64,000 nucleotides of DNA, from contig JAEACG010000003.1 of the NCBI GenBank assembly GCA_016401345.1, positions 124,001-188,000 of the forward strand. Direction: 5' to 3'. This DNA comes from Fictibacillus nanhaiensis (GTDB lineage Bacteria; Bacillota; Bacilli; Bacillales; Fictibacillaceae). Positions 32,927 to 44,923 of the stretch are shown in pieces. Every line of letters starts with the position of its first letter. Position 1 is the first letter of the stretch. The notes under the pieces were generated by a model. It saw nothing but the letters and a program-made list of their open reading frames with translations. It searched no databases and was not told where the DNA came from. The position numbers and the translations under genes are program-made.

Positions 32927-32932
32927 ATTGAT

Positions 32933-34621
<1,689 letters not shown>

Positions 34622-34647
34622 TCATGAATTTTAAAGCCAGTGGATTT

Positions 34648-34675
34648 ATAATAGCACCTTTCTTTTTATTTTCAA
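34648..34675 (-). promoter_or_regulatory. Putative sigma-A promoter of the neutral protease gene
   Basis: TTGAAA and TATTAT are separated by 16 bp on the minus strand, about 50 bp upstream of the start codon. Confidence 0.45.
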
Positions 34676-34789
34676 ACTATTCTTAAAATTTTGATTAAAT
34701 TGTACTATTATCAAATTTTTCTCAATAAAAACAGGAAGTAGGAACTGTTTTTTTGTGTTCATTCGAGCTAAAGAGCGAAACTTCACCAA

Positions 34790-34822
34790 TAAAAAAAGCT
34801 GGCTATGAAAGCCAGCTTTTAC
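34790..34822 (-). terminator. Intrinsic terminator after the 48-residue membrane protein
   Basis: AGCTGGC/GCCAGCT stem with a short loop followed by TTTTTTT on the minus strand. Confidence 0.85.
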
Positions 34823-34824
34823 AG

Positions 34825-34971
34825 CTATTTCGATTTTCGACCTTTAATAAAATTTAAAACAAAAACGATCAATGCGATTACGAGTAAGATATGAATGATA
34901 CCGCCGGCTACTTTAAAAATGACACCTAACAACCACAGTACGACTAATATTCCGATAATGGTCCAAAGCAT
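34825..34971 (-). CDS. lmo0937-type small membrane protein
   Basis: 48 residues: MLWTIIGILVVLWLLGVIF followed by a glycine hinge, a second helix IIHILLVIALIVFVLNF and a basic end KGRKSK. This is the layout of the lmo0937/DUF5670 family of tiny two-helix membrane proteins common in Firmicutes, often stress-induced. GAAGGGA lies upstream at ten bases. A clear terminator follows. Confidence 0.78.
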   Translation of the reverse strand: MLWTIIGILVVLWLLGVIFKVAGGIIHILLVIALIVFVLNFIKGRKSK

Positions 34972-35073
34972 GAGTTCGACATCCCTTCATTAATATAAAA
35001 AGTATAAGTATACGTTTTAGATTTCCCGAATACGCTATGAATTAAACGGATGGTACCTCTAAAATCTTGGATC

Positions 35074-35224
35074 TCGGTGGAAAAATATCATTTACAGGTG
35101 GTTGAACACGAATCACCGGTTAAAAGGGGCTGCGTTCAGGTGGAAATACACACTTTTTCAGGTGCTCACCACCAGTTTACCGGCGAACGTGTAACAAAAT
35201 ATATGAACGCGTACCGTAAAATCG
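35074..35224 (+). repeat. 21-bp-phased intergenic array E3 (MGGTGGA core) with terminal segment
   Basis: Units begin CGGTGGAA, AGGTGGTT, CGGTTAAA, AGGTGGAA, AGGTGCTC and CGGCGAAC, spaced 21, 21, 21, 22 and 21 bp, most preceded by TTTAC, TTC or TCAC. The array ends with GGCGAACGTGTAACAAAATA, then ACGCGTACCGTAAAAT, matching E1 and E2. It lies in the gene-free stretch between the 48-residue membrane protein and the murA terminator. Confidence 0.75.
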
Positions 35225-35261
35225 AAATACAGCTTTCATAACTTCAGGATCACTAAGAAAA

Positions 35262-35299
35262 CAGAAAAACCCTTCCTCAACAATGAGAAAGGGTTCCTC
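35262..35299 (-). terminator. Intrinsic terminator after murA
   Basis: AACCCTTTCTCA/TGAGGAAGGGTT stem with a TTG loop, then TTTTTCTG on the minus strand. Confidence 0.85.
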
Positions 35300-35309
35300 T
35301 TATCATATA

Positions 35310-36623
35310 TTATGCTAAATTACTTTTTAATGATTGCTCTTCTTTTGCAGGTGTTGTTTTCACATCTTCGTTTACACGCTCGATGTCAGCACCTAATGCA
35401 GCCAATTTCCCAGTGAAATCAACATATCCGCGGTCGATGTGCTTCAATTCAGTTACACGCGTGTAACCGTCAGCGACAAGCCCAGCAAGTACCAAAGCTG
35501 CACCTGCGCGAAGGTCAGTTGAAGCAACCTCAGCACCTTGCAGATTTACAGGTCCGTTGATTACAGAAGAACGGCCTTCGATTTTAATATCACCATTCAT
35601 GCGGCGGAATTCTTCCACGTGCATGAAACGGTTTTCGAATACAGTTTCCGTGATTACGCTTGTTCCGTTTGCACGGAGCAATAGCGCCATCATTTGCGAC
35701 TGAAGGTCAGTCGGGAATCCTGGGTGAGGCATTGTTTTGATATCAACAGGTTTTAATTCACGAGGTCCGCGAACACGAAGTCCGTTTCCTTCTTCTTGAA
35801 TCTGTACACCCATCTCTTCCATTTTTGCGATTAAAGGACGTAGGTGTTCTGCGATTGCATTTTCAACTAAAACATCACCTTGTGTAATAGCTGCTGCTAC
35901 CATATACGTACCAGCTTCGATACGGTCTGGAACTACCGTGTGCTCAGCACCGACAAGTTCTTCAGCTCCGACAATACGGATCGTACCTGTACCGGCACCG
36001 ATAACTGTAGCACCCATCGCGTTCAGGTAGTTAGCTAGACATACGATTTCTGGTTCTTTTGCAGCGTTTTCGATGATAGTCGTTCCTTCAGCAAGTGTTG
36101 CAGCCATCATGATATTCTCAGTAGCTCCTACACTAGGGAAGTCTAAATAAATCTTTGCACCTTGCAAGCGGCCATCAATTTTTGCTTCGATAAATCCATT
36201 TCCGATCTTTACTGTTGCACCCATCGCTTCAAATCCTTTTAGATGCTGATCGATCGGACGTGATCCAATTGCGCATCCTCCTGGAAGTGCGATACGAGAC
36301 AATCCAACACGAGCAAGCAATGGTCCCATTACTAGGAATGATGCTCTCATTTTGCGGACATACTCAAATGGTGCTTCAGTTTTCAATTCGTTTGTAGCAT
36401 CAACAGAAATTTCACCGTTTTCAAATGCTACATCAATATTTAAATAACGTAATACTTCGTTAATCGTAAACACATCAGCTAGACTCGGCACGTCTTTAAT
36501 CGTGCTTTTGCCCTTACTTGCTAAAATGGATGCTGCGATGACAGGAAGTACGGCATTCTTAGCTCCTTCAACTCGTACAGAGCCCTCTAACCGCCTACCA
36601 CCACGGACAATGATTTTTTCCAA
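35310..36623 (-). CDS. murA: UDP-N-acetylglucosamine 1-carboxyvinyltransferase
   Basis: 437 residues with the EPT fold. Lys22-Asn23 ([10 protein letters not shown]) and catalytic Cys117 ([13 protein letters not shown]) are present; ADGYTRV and [10 protein letters not shown] mark the second domain. It adds enolpyruvate to UDP-GlcNAc, the first committed step of peptidoglycan synthesis and the target of fosfomycin. The position next to ywmB and near spoIID corresponds to murAA of B. subtilis. Confidence 0.96.
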   Translation of the reverse strand: MEKIIVRGGRRLEGSVRVEGAKNAVLPVIAASILASKGKSTIKDVPSLADVFTINEVLRYLNIDVAFENGEISVDATNELKTEAPFEYVRKMRASFLVMGPLLARVGLSRIALPGGCAIGSRPIDQHLKGFEAMGATVKIGNGFIEAKIDGRLQGAKIYLDFPSVGATENIMMAATLAEGTTIIENAAKEPEIVCLANYLNAMGATVIGAGTGTIRIVGAEELVGAEHTVVPDRIEAGTYMVAAAITQGDVLVENAIAEHLRPLIAKMEEMGVQIQEEGNGLRVRGPRELKPVDIKTMPHPGFPTDLQSQMMALLLRANGTSVITETVFENRFMHVEEFRRMNGDIKIEGRSSVINGPVNLQGAEVASTDLRAGAALVLAGLVADGYTRVTELKHIDRGYVDFTGKLAALGADIERVNEDVKTTPAKEEQSLKSNLA

Positions 36624-36653
36624 CGATATTCCCCTCCGCGTCCAATTTGTATA

Positions 36654-37400
36654 TTAATATTCAGACGTAATTATTGGTGTGCCAATTGTGACAGTTGTTC
36701 CGCTGCCCAATCCTTCAGATCGCAATGCTACCTGAAGATTCATTTTATGTTGATGACCGGTATAAATCGCTTGTTCCCACTGCTCAGTATATGCAGAAAG
36801 CGACACAAACGTCTCTTCTTTTAGTTCCTCGACAGGATCACCAGAAAAGGCGCGTACCAATTCATTTGCTTGCGAATACAAATCAACCACCATTTTATCA
36901 CCGTATGTACCGGTAACACAAGAGAAAATTTTGGGATTTCCTCCAATTGATTGTTCAACACGGCTATCAATCAGGTTCTGGATTTCTTTCCAATTTTGAT
37001 TTGCATTTACAAGTCCTTCAACCGCATAAATAAAATACGATGCAGATTGTTCTTTTTGGGGGTATGTAATGACGGTCATTTTCTCTCTAACCCCGATATC
37101 ATTACGCTCAAATAGTCCGGTCATTTTATAATGTCCGGCTTCATCTTCAGTTACCACCCAGCTAAATTCAGGATAATTACGTTTTAGCTCTTCTGCTTGT
37201 TTTACATACCCTAGTCCTTTAGATGCAAAACCTGTTTGACCACGAAAATACATAGTCCATTTGTCAGGCGTTGCTCCGCTCTTCTTTAGAACGTCTATTA
37301 TATGTGTAACTTCATTTGTTTTTTCATCTGTTTTTGCATATCCAGAAGTAATCATAACCAATAGCAAAATCGCTGTAATCGTCATCGTCCATTTTTTCAT
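36654..37400 (-). CDS. ywmB: YwmB-family exported protein
   Basis: 248 residues. A signal peptide or N-terminal anchor (MKKWTMTITAILLLVMITSG) precedes the YwmB/DUF1779 domain with YFRGQTGFASKGLGYVKQAE and NPKIFSCVTGTYGDKMV. Function unknown; the gene is fixed in front of murA in Bacillaceae. The ATG at 37400 is chosen over one four codons earlier because GAGAGG abuts the earlier codon. Confidence 0.85.
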   Translation of the reverse strand: MKKWTMTITAILLLVMITSGYAKTDEKTNEVTHIIDVLKKSGATPDKWTMYFRGQTGFASKGLGYVKQAEELKRNYPEFSWVVTEDEAGHYKMTGLFERNDIGVREKMTVITYPQKEQSASYFIYAVEGLVNANQNWKEIQNLIDSRVEQSIGGNPKIFSCVTGTYGDKMVVDLYSQANELVRAFSGDPVEELKEETFVSLSAYTEQWEQAIYTGHQHKMNLQVALRSEGLGSGTTVTIGTPIITSEY

Positions 37401-37509
37401 TCCCCAGCACATCCTCTCTATTTCTCATTGTTGCCAATGAAACAGAGGATATCCGTGGAAGTTGTAGTCATATTCCGACAAATCCACTACTTCTGTAACA
37501 GTTGTGAAA

Positions 37510-37743
37510 TTATCCAAATAGCTGACTAAGATTTTTGGAATACTGTAGATACTTTAAAAAGAAATCGCTCGCGATGCTGGCAAGGCTGATCACTAAAAGT
37601 ATATATAAAACTCTAGCTTGCATGACCTTACCTTTTTTGATCCATTTATCAAAATGAACGGCCTGCAATGCCCACCAAGAGATCACGAGAAACAATAGAT
37701 GTACGATGATATGTAACAAAGCTTGTTGTCCAATTGGAATCAT
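37510..37743 (-). CDS. ywzB: YwzB-type DUF1146 membrane protein
   Basis: 77 residues with two membrane helices (about 9-28 and 44-62) and the DUF1146 signature SWWALQAVHFDKWIKKG. In B. subtilis ywzB lies between atpC and ywmB; here the nuo and glp blocks separate it from atpC. Confidence 0.85.
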   Translation of the reverse strand: MIPIGQQALLHIIVHLLFLVISWWALQAVHFDKWIKKGKVMQARVLYILLVISLASIASDFFLKYLQYSKNLSQLFG

Positions 37744-38041
37744 TTAAAAGTCTGACCTCCTCATTACATATTTCGACATCTTAAGCATACGTCTTTCCCA
37801 ACATTTTAGATAGATACTTTTTCCCTAGTAAGGTGTTTTGTAAGCCCTTTCTTTCGATAAGTTCAAAAAGTTGTAACGACTAATAAATGTAAATCTCGAT
37901 AGAAAGTCGCTTCACTATGATTAGACGAAACCAAACGTAAGAAGTTACGGTAGTTTTGGCTTATTTTTTGAGGATTTTTTTCGGGTAGGGCTGAGATTTA
38001 CTTTAAAGCTGTTTTCGAAAGCTTTGTTGTTTTTGGAAGTA

Positions 38042-38235
38042 GTTGATTTCCGTTTCAGTTACTCGCTTTCCGCGGGGCAGGCGGTGAGCCACATTCGTTC
38101 GTTTCACTCTTAAGTGTCTCACCTGGCTAGTTGCAGTGGCTAGCCCCTCGAAATTGTCGGGACTGAACGAGCCACCTCTACTTTGAGGACTGCCACCTGT
38201 CCCGCAGGAGTCTCGCATCTTACACTTCAATCAAC
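38042..38235 (+). repeat. Dispersed imperfect palindrome R1
   Basis: Starts GTTGATTTCCG and ends CAATCAAC, giving inverted ends. Inner segments CTTTCCGCGGGGCAGG and CCTGTCCCGCAGGAG are also complementary. Same family as R2-R4 but 194 bp because of about 66 extra central bases. It occupies the gene-free stretch between ywzB and nuoN; I see nothing else there except the nuoN terminator. Confidence 0.78.
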
Positions 38236-38339
38236 AGTCAAAGCAGCAATACAAAATTTAAAGCAAACAAGTTATTAGAAATGACCTTTAACCCCTAGCT
38301 CTTATAATTTCTAGGAGAACTTCTTTTTAAGTAAATTAA

Positions 38340-38384
38340 AGAAGCCCACCAACCTCCAACTAAGGAGAAGGTTGATGGACTATC
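38340..38384 (-). terminator. Intrinsic terminator of the nuo cluster
   Basis: TCCATCAACCT and AGGTTGGTGGG pair, with an inner CTCCTTAG loop region, followed by CTTCTTT on the minus strand, just past the nuoN stop. Confidence 0.65.
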
Positions 38385-38399
38385 ATTTGTGCTCAGCAA

Positions 38400-39932
38400 T
38401 CAATGATCATGTGTATGAACTTCGGTTTCGATCTGCATAAAGAATTCATTCACATCAAAGTTTCCGTAAAAGAAATCGAGTGCGAGATCTGGCATGACCC
38501 CTAAAATAAGAACGGATGCTGCACAGAAAGCGAGTACGGCAGCCATTCCACCTGGGATTGAAACCTTTGTTCCATCACTGTCGCGGAAAAACATGATCGC
38601 AATGATGTTAAAGTAATACACGTACGACACGAGCGTGGTTGCCATCATTACAGCCGCCAGCCAATATTGTGGTTGTTCAAGTCCAAGCGCTCCCATGAAG
38701 ATTCCAAACTTACCGATAAATCCTGCTGTGATGGGAATCCCGGCAAGAGAGAGAATAAAGAATGTCATCGGAACAGCGAGCCACGGTGATCGACGGAATA
38801 ACCCGCGGAAAACGCCGATATCATTTGAACCTTCTTGACTCGTTAACAATTGAATGACGGTAAACGCGCCAATATTCATAAATAAGTACGCCAGCAGATA
38901 GAACCAGATCAGTTCGAATATTAATGACGAATTTGACACGAACGGTACTAAAATGTAACCCGCTTGTGCGATAGACGAATACGCAAACATCCTTTTTATA
39001 TTTCGTTGTCGAAGCGCTGTGACGTTACCGATGATCATGGTTGCTGCTGCTAATACCATCACATACGGTTGAACTTGCAGAAGGATCGGTTCCTTATCGA
39101 TCCCTGGAGCCGCAATGAAACATATGATGATCACTCGCAACAAGATCACAAAGCCTGCTGTTTTCGACACGACATTCAAGAATGCTGTAACCGGAACAGG
39201 CGCACCTTCATATACATCTGGTGCCCACATGTGAAGCGGAGCGGCCGCGATCTTAAACGTTAGTCCTGCAAACGTGATGATGAAAGCGAAGACGATGAGA
39301 AAGCTGTGCTCTAACAGTTCAAGGTTCCCCATGTTCTCTGCGATCTTGAACAGATTCGTCTCTCCAGTCAACCCGAAAATGTAACTCATTCCAAAAAGCG
39401 TGATAGCCGTAGCGATTCCGCCAGACACGATATACTTGAACGCTGATTCGTTGCTTCGTTTATTGCGCCTCTCAAGTCCTGCCATTACATAAGAAGAAAG
39501 AGAGAGAAGCTCCAGACCGACAAACAATGTGATTAAATCAGCGCTAGACGCCATCATCATGGCTCCTAATAATGCTGCAAGGAGTAAGTAATAAAACTCT
39601 CCCCGATTTTCCTCGAGATCTTCTTTTTTATAATTGGAAGAAAGAACGATCACTAATAATGTTCCTAACAAAAGCAGAATCTTAAACGCTTTTGAGAACG
39701 AATCAAGTCTGTACGTATCATACAGAATGGATGTTACTTCTATATCGAGCTGCATAAAAATGGTGATGAGGGCAGCTAGAATACCTGCTCCAGCAAGCCA
39801 GGCTAGCGGTTTCCGGCTCGATTCTTTTTTCATAAAAAGGTCGATGACAGATAAAAGGGTCGCCACACCTAAGATAATAAACTCAGGAAGCATGACGCTC
39901 CATCTAAACGATAGTAAAGTATCTAGATCCAT
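38400..39932 (-). CDS. nuoN: NADH dehydrogenase-like complex I subunit N
   Basis: 510 residues, about 14 membrane helices. Antiporter-type proton-channel signatures: FKIAAAPLHMWAPDVYEGAP (key Lys and His) and KTAGFVILLRV; the discontinuous helix region follows. It is one of three proton-pumping antiporter-like subunits. It is the last gene of the cluster, three bases after nuoM. Confidence 0.95.
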   Translation of the reverse strand: MDLDTLLSFRWSVMLPEFIILGVATLLSVIDLFMKKESSRKPLAWLAGAGILAALITIFMQLDIEVTSILYDTYRLDSFSKAFKILLLLGTLLVIVLSSNYKKEDLEENRGEFYYLLLAALLGAMMMASSADLITLFVGLELLSLSSYVMAGLERRNKRSNESAFKYIVSGGIATAITLFGMSYIFGLTGETNLFKIAENMGNLELLEHSFLIVFAFIITFAGLTFKIAAAPLHMWAPDVYEGAPVPVTAFLNVVSKTAGFVILLRVIIICFIAAPGIDKEPILLQVQPYVMVLAAATMIIGNVTALRQRNIKRMFAYSSIAQAGYILVPFVSNSSLIFELIWFYLLAYLFMNIGAFTVIQLLTSQEGSNDIGVFRGLFRRSPWLAVPMTFFILSLAGIPITAGFIGKFGIFMGALGLEQPQYWLAAVMMATTLVSYVYYFNIIAIMFFRDSDGTKVSIPGGMAAVLAFCAASVLILGVMPDLALDFFYGNFDVNEFFMQIETEVHTHDH

Positions 39933-39935
39933 GAT

Positions 39936-41453
39936 TTAGCCCCCTAACCCTAGCAGAATGCTATCTAATGTTGGACGGAGCATATCACTTAACCATGCAG
40001 GATAGATGCCGATAAACAAAATCGCTGCAAGCAAGATAAACGCCGGAATTCGTTCTGTTGATGAAAGATCATGTGCGTTCGTTAGTTCTTTTTCAGTACC
40101 AAACGTTATCGCTAATACCGCGCGGAGCACATAGACTGCTGTTAAGATCAGCCCTAACGTTCCTATAGCTGCTAACACAGGCATCGTTTCAAACAATCCT
40201 AAAAACGCCATGAACTCGCTTATAAAACCCGACATTCCTGGAAGTCCTAATGATGCGAGTCCCCCTGCGAGCAAGACTCCTGCAAAGATCGGCATCCTTT
40301 TGGCTACCCCACCAAAGTCTTTTAACTGAGATGAACCCGATCGTTCATACAGAACGCCTACTAAAAAGAACAACAGCGCCGAGATCAATCCGTGTGAAAC
40401 GACTTGGAACACGGCACCAGTCATCCCCGCTTCGTTTAATGCAGCTAGCCCGATCAGAACGATTCCCATATGCGAGACAGATGAATACGCTAAGACGCGC
40501 TTCATATCACGTTGTGTGAGTGCTAAGAATGCTCCGTAAAGCAGGTTGATCACACCGAACAATCCGATGACAAAAGCGAGTGACTCAAACTGATCCGGAA
40601 ACAGCCCTGCCCCAAAAACGATCAGACCGTACGCCCCAATTTTCAAAAGAATTCCTGAGTGAAGCATAACGATCGGCGGTGGCGCCTGAACGTGAACCCT
40701 TACCATCCAAGAGTGAAGCGGTGCGACCGGCAGCTTGACTGCAAACGCGAGTAGAAGTGCGATCAGCATCCCCATCTTAAAACCCTTCGTGATGTTCATC
40801 TCGTTCAGTTCAGATTGCGGAAGCGAGAATGTGTAAGCTAGCTGCTCAAAATTCATCGTTCCCGTCTTCATGAACATCGCCACGAACGCAATCAGAAGGA
40901 TGGCTGAACCAACACCGTTATAGATCAAAAAACTGTACGCTGCTTTTTCTTTTTCAAGATAACCCCATCGTCCAATGAGAAAGAACATCGGAATGAGTGT
41001 GATCTCGAAGAAAATAAAGAACAAAAATAAATTTTGTGCGGCGAACACGCCAATCATGCCCATTTCAAGCAAAAAGAACAATATGAAATAACTTTTCCAA
41101 TTCTTTTTGATCGAAAAGGATGCAATGGCAGCAAGGACACTCACTATCGTTGTTAATAAGATGAGCACCATCGATAGACCGTTAACACCGACTTCATAAA
41201 AGATCGGATAGCTCACATCACCATTCGTTTGAAAGACTTCATAAGATACCCACTGAAATTTCTCAGCAAGCTGAAGGCCATCACCCGATTTATTAAAAGC
41301 AGACAATGTAACGAGTGCTGTTCCGAGCGGAAATAATGTACCTAATATCCCGATCCATTTTATCGATTTCTCATCATGAGATGGAGTAAATAGGAGAACC
41401 AAAACGCCTAACAATGGGGAAAAAATTAAGATCGATAGAAGCCATGTGTTCAT
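39936..41453 (-). CDS. nuoM: Complex I subunit M
   Basis: 505 residues, about 14 helices. Signatures FAVKLPVAPLHSWMVRVHVQ and FFIFFEITLIPMFFLIGRWG (Glu in helix 5) are the conserved proton-path elements of NuoM. It overlaps the nuoL stop by four bases. Confidence 0.95.
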   Translation of the reverse strand: MNTWLLSILIFSPLLGVLVLLFTPSHDEKSIKWIGILGTLFPLGTALVTLSAFNKSGDGLQLAEKFQWVSYEVFQTNGDVSYPIFYEVGVNGLSMVLILLTTIVSVLAAIASFSIKKNWKSYFILFFLLEMGMIGVFAAQNLFLFFIFFEITLIPMFFLIGRWGYLEKEKAAYSFLIYNGVGSAILLIAFVAMFMKTGTMNFEQLAYTFSLPQSELNEMNITKGFKMGMLIALLLAFAVKLPVAPLHSWMVRVHVQAPPPIVMLHSGILLKIGAYGLIVFGAGLFPDQFESLAFVIGLFGVINLLYGAFLALTQRDMKRVLAYSSVSHMGIVLIGLAALNEAGMTGAVFQVVSHGLISALLFFLVGVLYERSGSSQLKDFGGVAKRMPIFAGVLLAGGLASLGLPGMSGFISEFMAFLGLFETMPVLAAIGTLGLILTAVYVLRAVLAITFGTEKELTNAHDLSSTERIPAFILLAAILFIGIYPAWLSDMLRPTLDSILLGLGG

Positions 41454-43318
41454 GTGAAGTACCCCCCAGTTAATGCGACGACCAGCAATAAAATCACGAT
41501 GCCAAAGATGGCGAACGTACCGTATGATTGGACCTGCCCATTTTGAAGGCGCGACCCTAACTTACTCAGTCCTTGAACAGCACTCACAACGGCTGCCACG
41601 AGTCCGTCAACGATATATCTATCAAACAAGACACCAAGCTTGCTCAAACCCTTCGTTCCTTTAACGAAAGTTGCGTCGTATCCTTCATCAACGTACCACT
41701 TGTTGTAGATCACGTTGCTGAGTCCTGGCAACGATCGAGTGATCCAATCGCGTGAAAGCGCTCCTTTTTGGTAGATCAGATAAGCAAGCCCGATTCCTAA
41801 AAGAGACGCTCCTGTTGCCACGATCGGAATCCAGCTTGGACCGTGATGATCACCATGCGCTAGTTCAACAGGACCTTCTGCTAAGTAATCCGTTAAAAAC
41901 GTACCGAACCAAGTTGTATTCAGATAGCCTGCCACGATTGCTAGAACACCTAGTACAATCATCGGAAGCGTCATAACACTTGGTGACTCATGTACGCCAC
42001 TCTGATCACCGCGTGGTTTTCCTGTAAACACAAGGAAAAATAGACGGAACATATAAAACGCCGTCATGAATGCTGCCACGACTGCCAGCCAGAACAATCC
42101 GTAACGACCATCTGCGTACGTACTTGCTAGGATCTCATCTTTTGAAAAGAAACCGGATAATAGTGGAACTCCTGAAATCGCGAGTGCCCCGATTAAAAAG
42201 AGAGGTCCTGTCAGCCGGAGCTTTTTCCAAAGTCCGCCCATCTCATCGATGTTTTGTGTATGTACAGCATGGATCACGCTTCCTGCAGCTAAGAACAATA
42301 ACGCTTTAAAGAATGCGTGCGTCGTCAGGTGGAAGATACCTGCCACATAGCCGGATGCGCCAAGTGCGAGCATCATGTACCCTAGCTGACTAACCGTTGA
42401 GTACGCCAGCACGCGTTTGATATCTTTTTGCATAAGTCCGATCGAAGCTGCAAAAATCGCCGTTACTCCCCCTACTACAGCAACGACCGTTAGTGCCGTT
42501 TCTGAAGCTTGGAAGAGCGGATACATCGCAGCGACCAAGTACACTCCGGCAGCGACCATTGTTGCCGCATGAATGAGCGCTGATACGGGTGTTGGACCTT
42601 CCATCGCGTCTGGAAGCCAAGTATGAAGAGGCAGCTGGCCCGACTTTCCGATTGCTCCTACAAATATACATAGCGCTGTAAGAGTGAGCATACCAGATGA
42701 TATATCACCATTTCGAACAGCAGCAAAAATTTCGTCATATTCAAAACTACCAACCTGCCAAAATAGCAAAACCATTCCGATAAAAAGACCAACGTCCCCA
42801 ATTCTAGTCATCACAAAAGCCTTTTTCGCTGCGGCTTTTGCTTCTGGTTTAAAATAGTAGAATCCGATCAACAGAAACGAGCCAAGTCCAACTAGCTCCC
42901 AAAACATATAGAGCTGTAATAGATTCGGAGATAGAACGAGGCCGAGCATCGCAAACGAAAATAATCCTAAATACGCAAAGAACACAGGAAACCGTTCATC
43001 GCCATGCATGTATCCTTTTGAGTAAAGATGTACAAGAAAACTGACGAGTGAAACGATCACAAGCATAAGAGCGTTCAGCGGATTGACTTCATATCCCATC
43101 GTGATGGCCCGCTCACCGATCTCAAACCAAGTGCCTTCAACCTTAATTCCGTCCCCTTGCCACACCGCGATCCAAACCCCGATGGATAGAATGAGCGATA
43201 ATCCGGTTAGAAGCACACCGATCCATGCAGTGCCCTCACTTTTTGATTTTCTGAAAATCAGCAATAAAACGAAGGATAAAAGCGGGAACAACGGTATAAG
43301 CCAACTATTCTGCAACAT
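41450..43318 (-). CDS. nuoL: Complex I subunit L
   Basis: 622 residues with about 16 helices, including the long lateral C-terminal helix of NuoL. Landmarks: FWELVGLGSFLLIGFYYF, GKSGQLPLHTWLPDAMEGPT, PVSALIHAATMVAAG and YSTVSQLGYMMLALGAS. Third proton-pumping antiporter subunit. ATG after the nuoK stop with GGAAGGAGA upstream. Confidence 0.95.
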   Translation of the reverse strand: MLQNSWLIPLFPLLSFVLLLIFRKSKSEGTAWIGVLLTGLSLILSIGVWIAVWQGDGIKVEGTWFEIGERAITMGYEVNPLNALMLVIVSLVSFLVHLYSKGYMHGDERFPVFFAYLGLFSFAMLGLVLSPNLLQLYMFWELVGLGSFLLIGFYYFKPEAKAAAKKAFVMTRIGDVGLFIGMVLLFWQVGSFEYDEIFAAVRNGDISSGMLTLTALCIFVGAIGKSGQLPLHTWLPDAMEGPTPVSALIHAATMVAAGVYLVAAMYPLFQASETALTVVAVVGGVTAIFAASIGLMQKDIKRVLAYSTVSQLGYMMLALGASGYVAGIFHLTTHAFFKALLFLAAGSVIHAVHTQNIDEMGGLWKKLRLTGPLFLIGALAISGVPLLSGFFSKDEILASTYADGRYGLFWLAVVAAFMTAFYMFRLFFLVFTGKPRGDQSGVHESPSVMTLPMIVLGVLAIVAGYLNTTWFGTFLTDYLAEGPVELAHGDHHGPSWIPIVATGASLLGIGLAYLIYQKGALSRDWITRSLPGLSNVIYNKWYVDEGYDATFVKGTKGLSKLGVLFDRYIVDGLVAAVVSAVQGLSKLGSRLQNGQVQSYGTFAIFGIVILLLVVALTGGYFT

Positions 43319-43336
43319 AATCGTCCATCTCCTTCC

Positions 43337-43651
43337 TTATCGCTTCATCGTATCCATCTCATCCACGTTAACCGTCTGTCTGTTGCGGTACAGTGCTATG
43401 AGAATCGCAAGTCCGACTGCCGCTTCTGCCGCAGCCACCGTGATCGTAAACAGCGAGAAGATCTGACCTGTTAATCCAGGGTTTATTGAGTATTTGGCAA
43501 ATGCCACGAGATTAATATTTACCGCATTCAGCATCAATTCGATCGAGATCAGTACGATGACCGCATTACGTTTGGTTAATGCTCCAAATAATCCGATGCA
43601 AAAAAGGATCAAGGCAAGCGTTAAGTAAGCTGCTAAAGAAACAGAGCTCAT
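43337..43651 (-). CDS. nuoK: Complex I subunit K
   Basis: 104 residues, three helices. [20 protein letters not shown] carries the conserved membrane Glu, and [20 protein letters not shown] the second. Overlaps nuoJ by four bases. Confidence 0.95.
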   Translation of the reverse strand: MSSVSLAAYLTLALILFCIGLFGALTKRNAVIVLISIELMLNAVNINLVAFAKYSINPGLTGQIFSLFTITVAAAEAAVGLAILIALYRNRQTVNVDEMDTMKR

Positions 43652-44160
43652 TTTTTTGCCTCCTTTTCATCGTCATCCCGCTTTGCCAGAATGATAGAAC
43701 CAATTAAAGCAACAAGCAGCAAGACAGAAGTTAACTCGAACGGAATGACATAATGCGAATACAGCTCGATTCCTATCTTTTTCGTATTATCAATATGAAG
43801 CTCTGCGTTCTGCTGACCAAAATCAAGGTCTTTGATCTTGCCGTACATGATCAGGAAGAAAAGTCCGATCGCAAGCCCCGTTAAGATGACTTTTAACCGT
43901 GGTGCACGCTTTTCTTTTTCCTGGTGACGCGTAAGCATGATTCCAAACAACATGATGATCGTGATAGCTCCTGAGTAGATCAGCACCTGGACGACGGCAA
44001 CGAACTCTGCTGATAGTGTGATGTAGATTCCTGCAATGGCAATGAACGTAAAAATAAGAGCAACAACCATATGAACGACATTTGATAGGTTGATAAGAAG
44101 AACGCCGCCGGCAATGGCTGTTAAGGCAAGAAAGAAAAACGCGATCATTTCACCGGTCAT
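43648..44160 (-). CDS. nuoJ: Complex I subunit J
   Basis: 170 residues with five helices; [20 protein letters not shown] and the pi-bulge helix [20 protein letters not shown] are typical of NuoJ. A positively charged and acidic end DDDEKEAKK follows the last helix. Overlaps nuoI by four bases. Confidence 0.94.
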   Translation of the reverse strand: MTGEMIAFFFLALTAIAGGVLLINLSNVVHMVVALIFTFIAIAGIYITLSAEFVAVVQVLIYSGAITIIMLFGIMLTRHQEKEKRAPRLKVILTGLAIGLFFLIMYGKIKDLDFGQQNAELHIDNTKKIGIELYSHYVIPFELTSVLLLVALIGSIILAKRDDDEKEAKK

Positions 44161-44576
44161 GCTTTGTTCTCCTTTCTAACATTCTCGTCGTTCTCATCGA
44201 GCCACTCGAGGTTTTTGAAAAGTTCATCACGGCTGTATTCCGCAAGCTCAAACTGATTCGTCATGACGATCGCTTCAGTCGGACACACTTCTGTACACAG
44301 GTCGCATAGTATACAGATTTCAAAGTTGATGTCGTACGTGTCGATGATCTTCCCTTTTTTCGAAGGATCGGGATGCGGCTTACCCGTTAACTGGATGCAG
44401 TCGGTCGGGCAGATCTGCGCGCATTGGTTACAGACGATGCATTTTTCGGGATAAAACTTTTGGATGCCGCGGAAACGGTCAGGCATCTGGATCGGCACGT
44501 CTGGATAGCTTGTTGTGATGTTTTGCTTTGTTAGGTTTTTGACGGTATAGCTTAAACCTTTTACAAGACCTTTCAT
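44157..44576 (-). CDS. nuoI: Complex I subunit I (two 4Fe-4S)
   Basis: 139 residues. Two ferredoxin-type motifs, CIVCNQCAQICP and CILCDLCTEVCP, bind clusters N6a and N6b on the electron path toward N2. No NuoE/F/G gene is present, so electrons must enter from a different donor protein. Its start lies 511 bp from the nuoH stop, whereas all other nuo genes are nearly contiguous. Confidence 0.95.
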   Translation of the reverse strand: MKGLVKGLSYTVKNLTKQNITTSYPDVPIQMPDRFRGIQKFYPEKCIVCNQCAQICPTDCIQLTGKPHPDPSKKGKIIDTYDINFEICILCDLCTEVCPTEAIVMTNQFELAEYSRDELFKNLEWLDENDENVRKENKA

Positions 44577-44653
44577 CCTGAGATCACGCTCCTTATGCGT
44601 TGGTCTTTCGATTGATAGAGCATTGTTTTAACTTTGCGCTGGTTATTGTGGGT

Positions 44654-44781
44654 GTTGATTTCCGTTCCAGGTGTTCGCTTTCCGCGGGGCAGGCGGTGAG
44701 CCACATTCGAATGTTTCACATTTAAGTGTCTCACCTGCCCACCTGTCCCGCAGGAGTCTCACACCTTTCACTACAACCAAC
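44654..44781 (+). repeat. Dispersed imperfect palindrome R2, inside the nuo cluster
   Basis: 128 bp, starting GTTGATTTCCGTTCCAGG and ending near CAACCAAC, with inner CTTTCCGCGGGGCAGG and CCTGTCCCGCAGGAG arms. Opposite in orientation to R3, 142 bp away. Confidence 0.8.
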
Positions 44782-44923
44782 AGTTCAAAGAAGTTAGAAA
44801 AAGATTAAAAAGCAACAAGATTCTTGAAAAAAGCTTTATAGAATGACCTTAGCCACCGCATTGAATTTCGATGGTCGGGCTATGAAATATTTGGATGTAT
44901 TGCAAACATACTTCCTCGAATAC

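Noticed and set aside
35050-35241. Open frame through array E3
   Set aside because: Same reason as E1: phased repeats without stop codons, a 22-bp unit inside, and no good SD.
38003-38230. Short minus-strand frame across R1
   Set aside because: It reads through the palindromic repeat and has no SD or family similarity.
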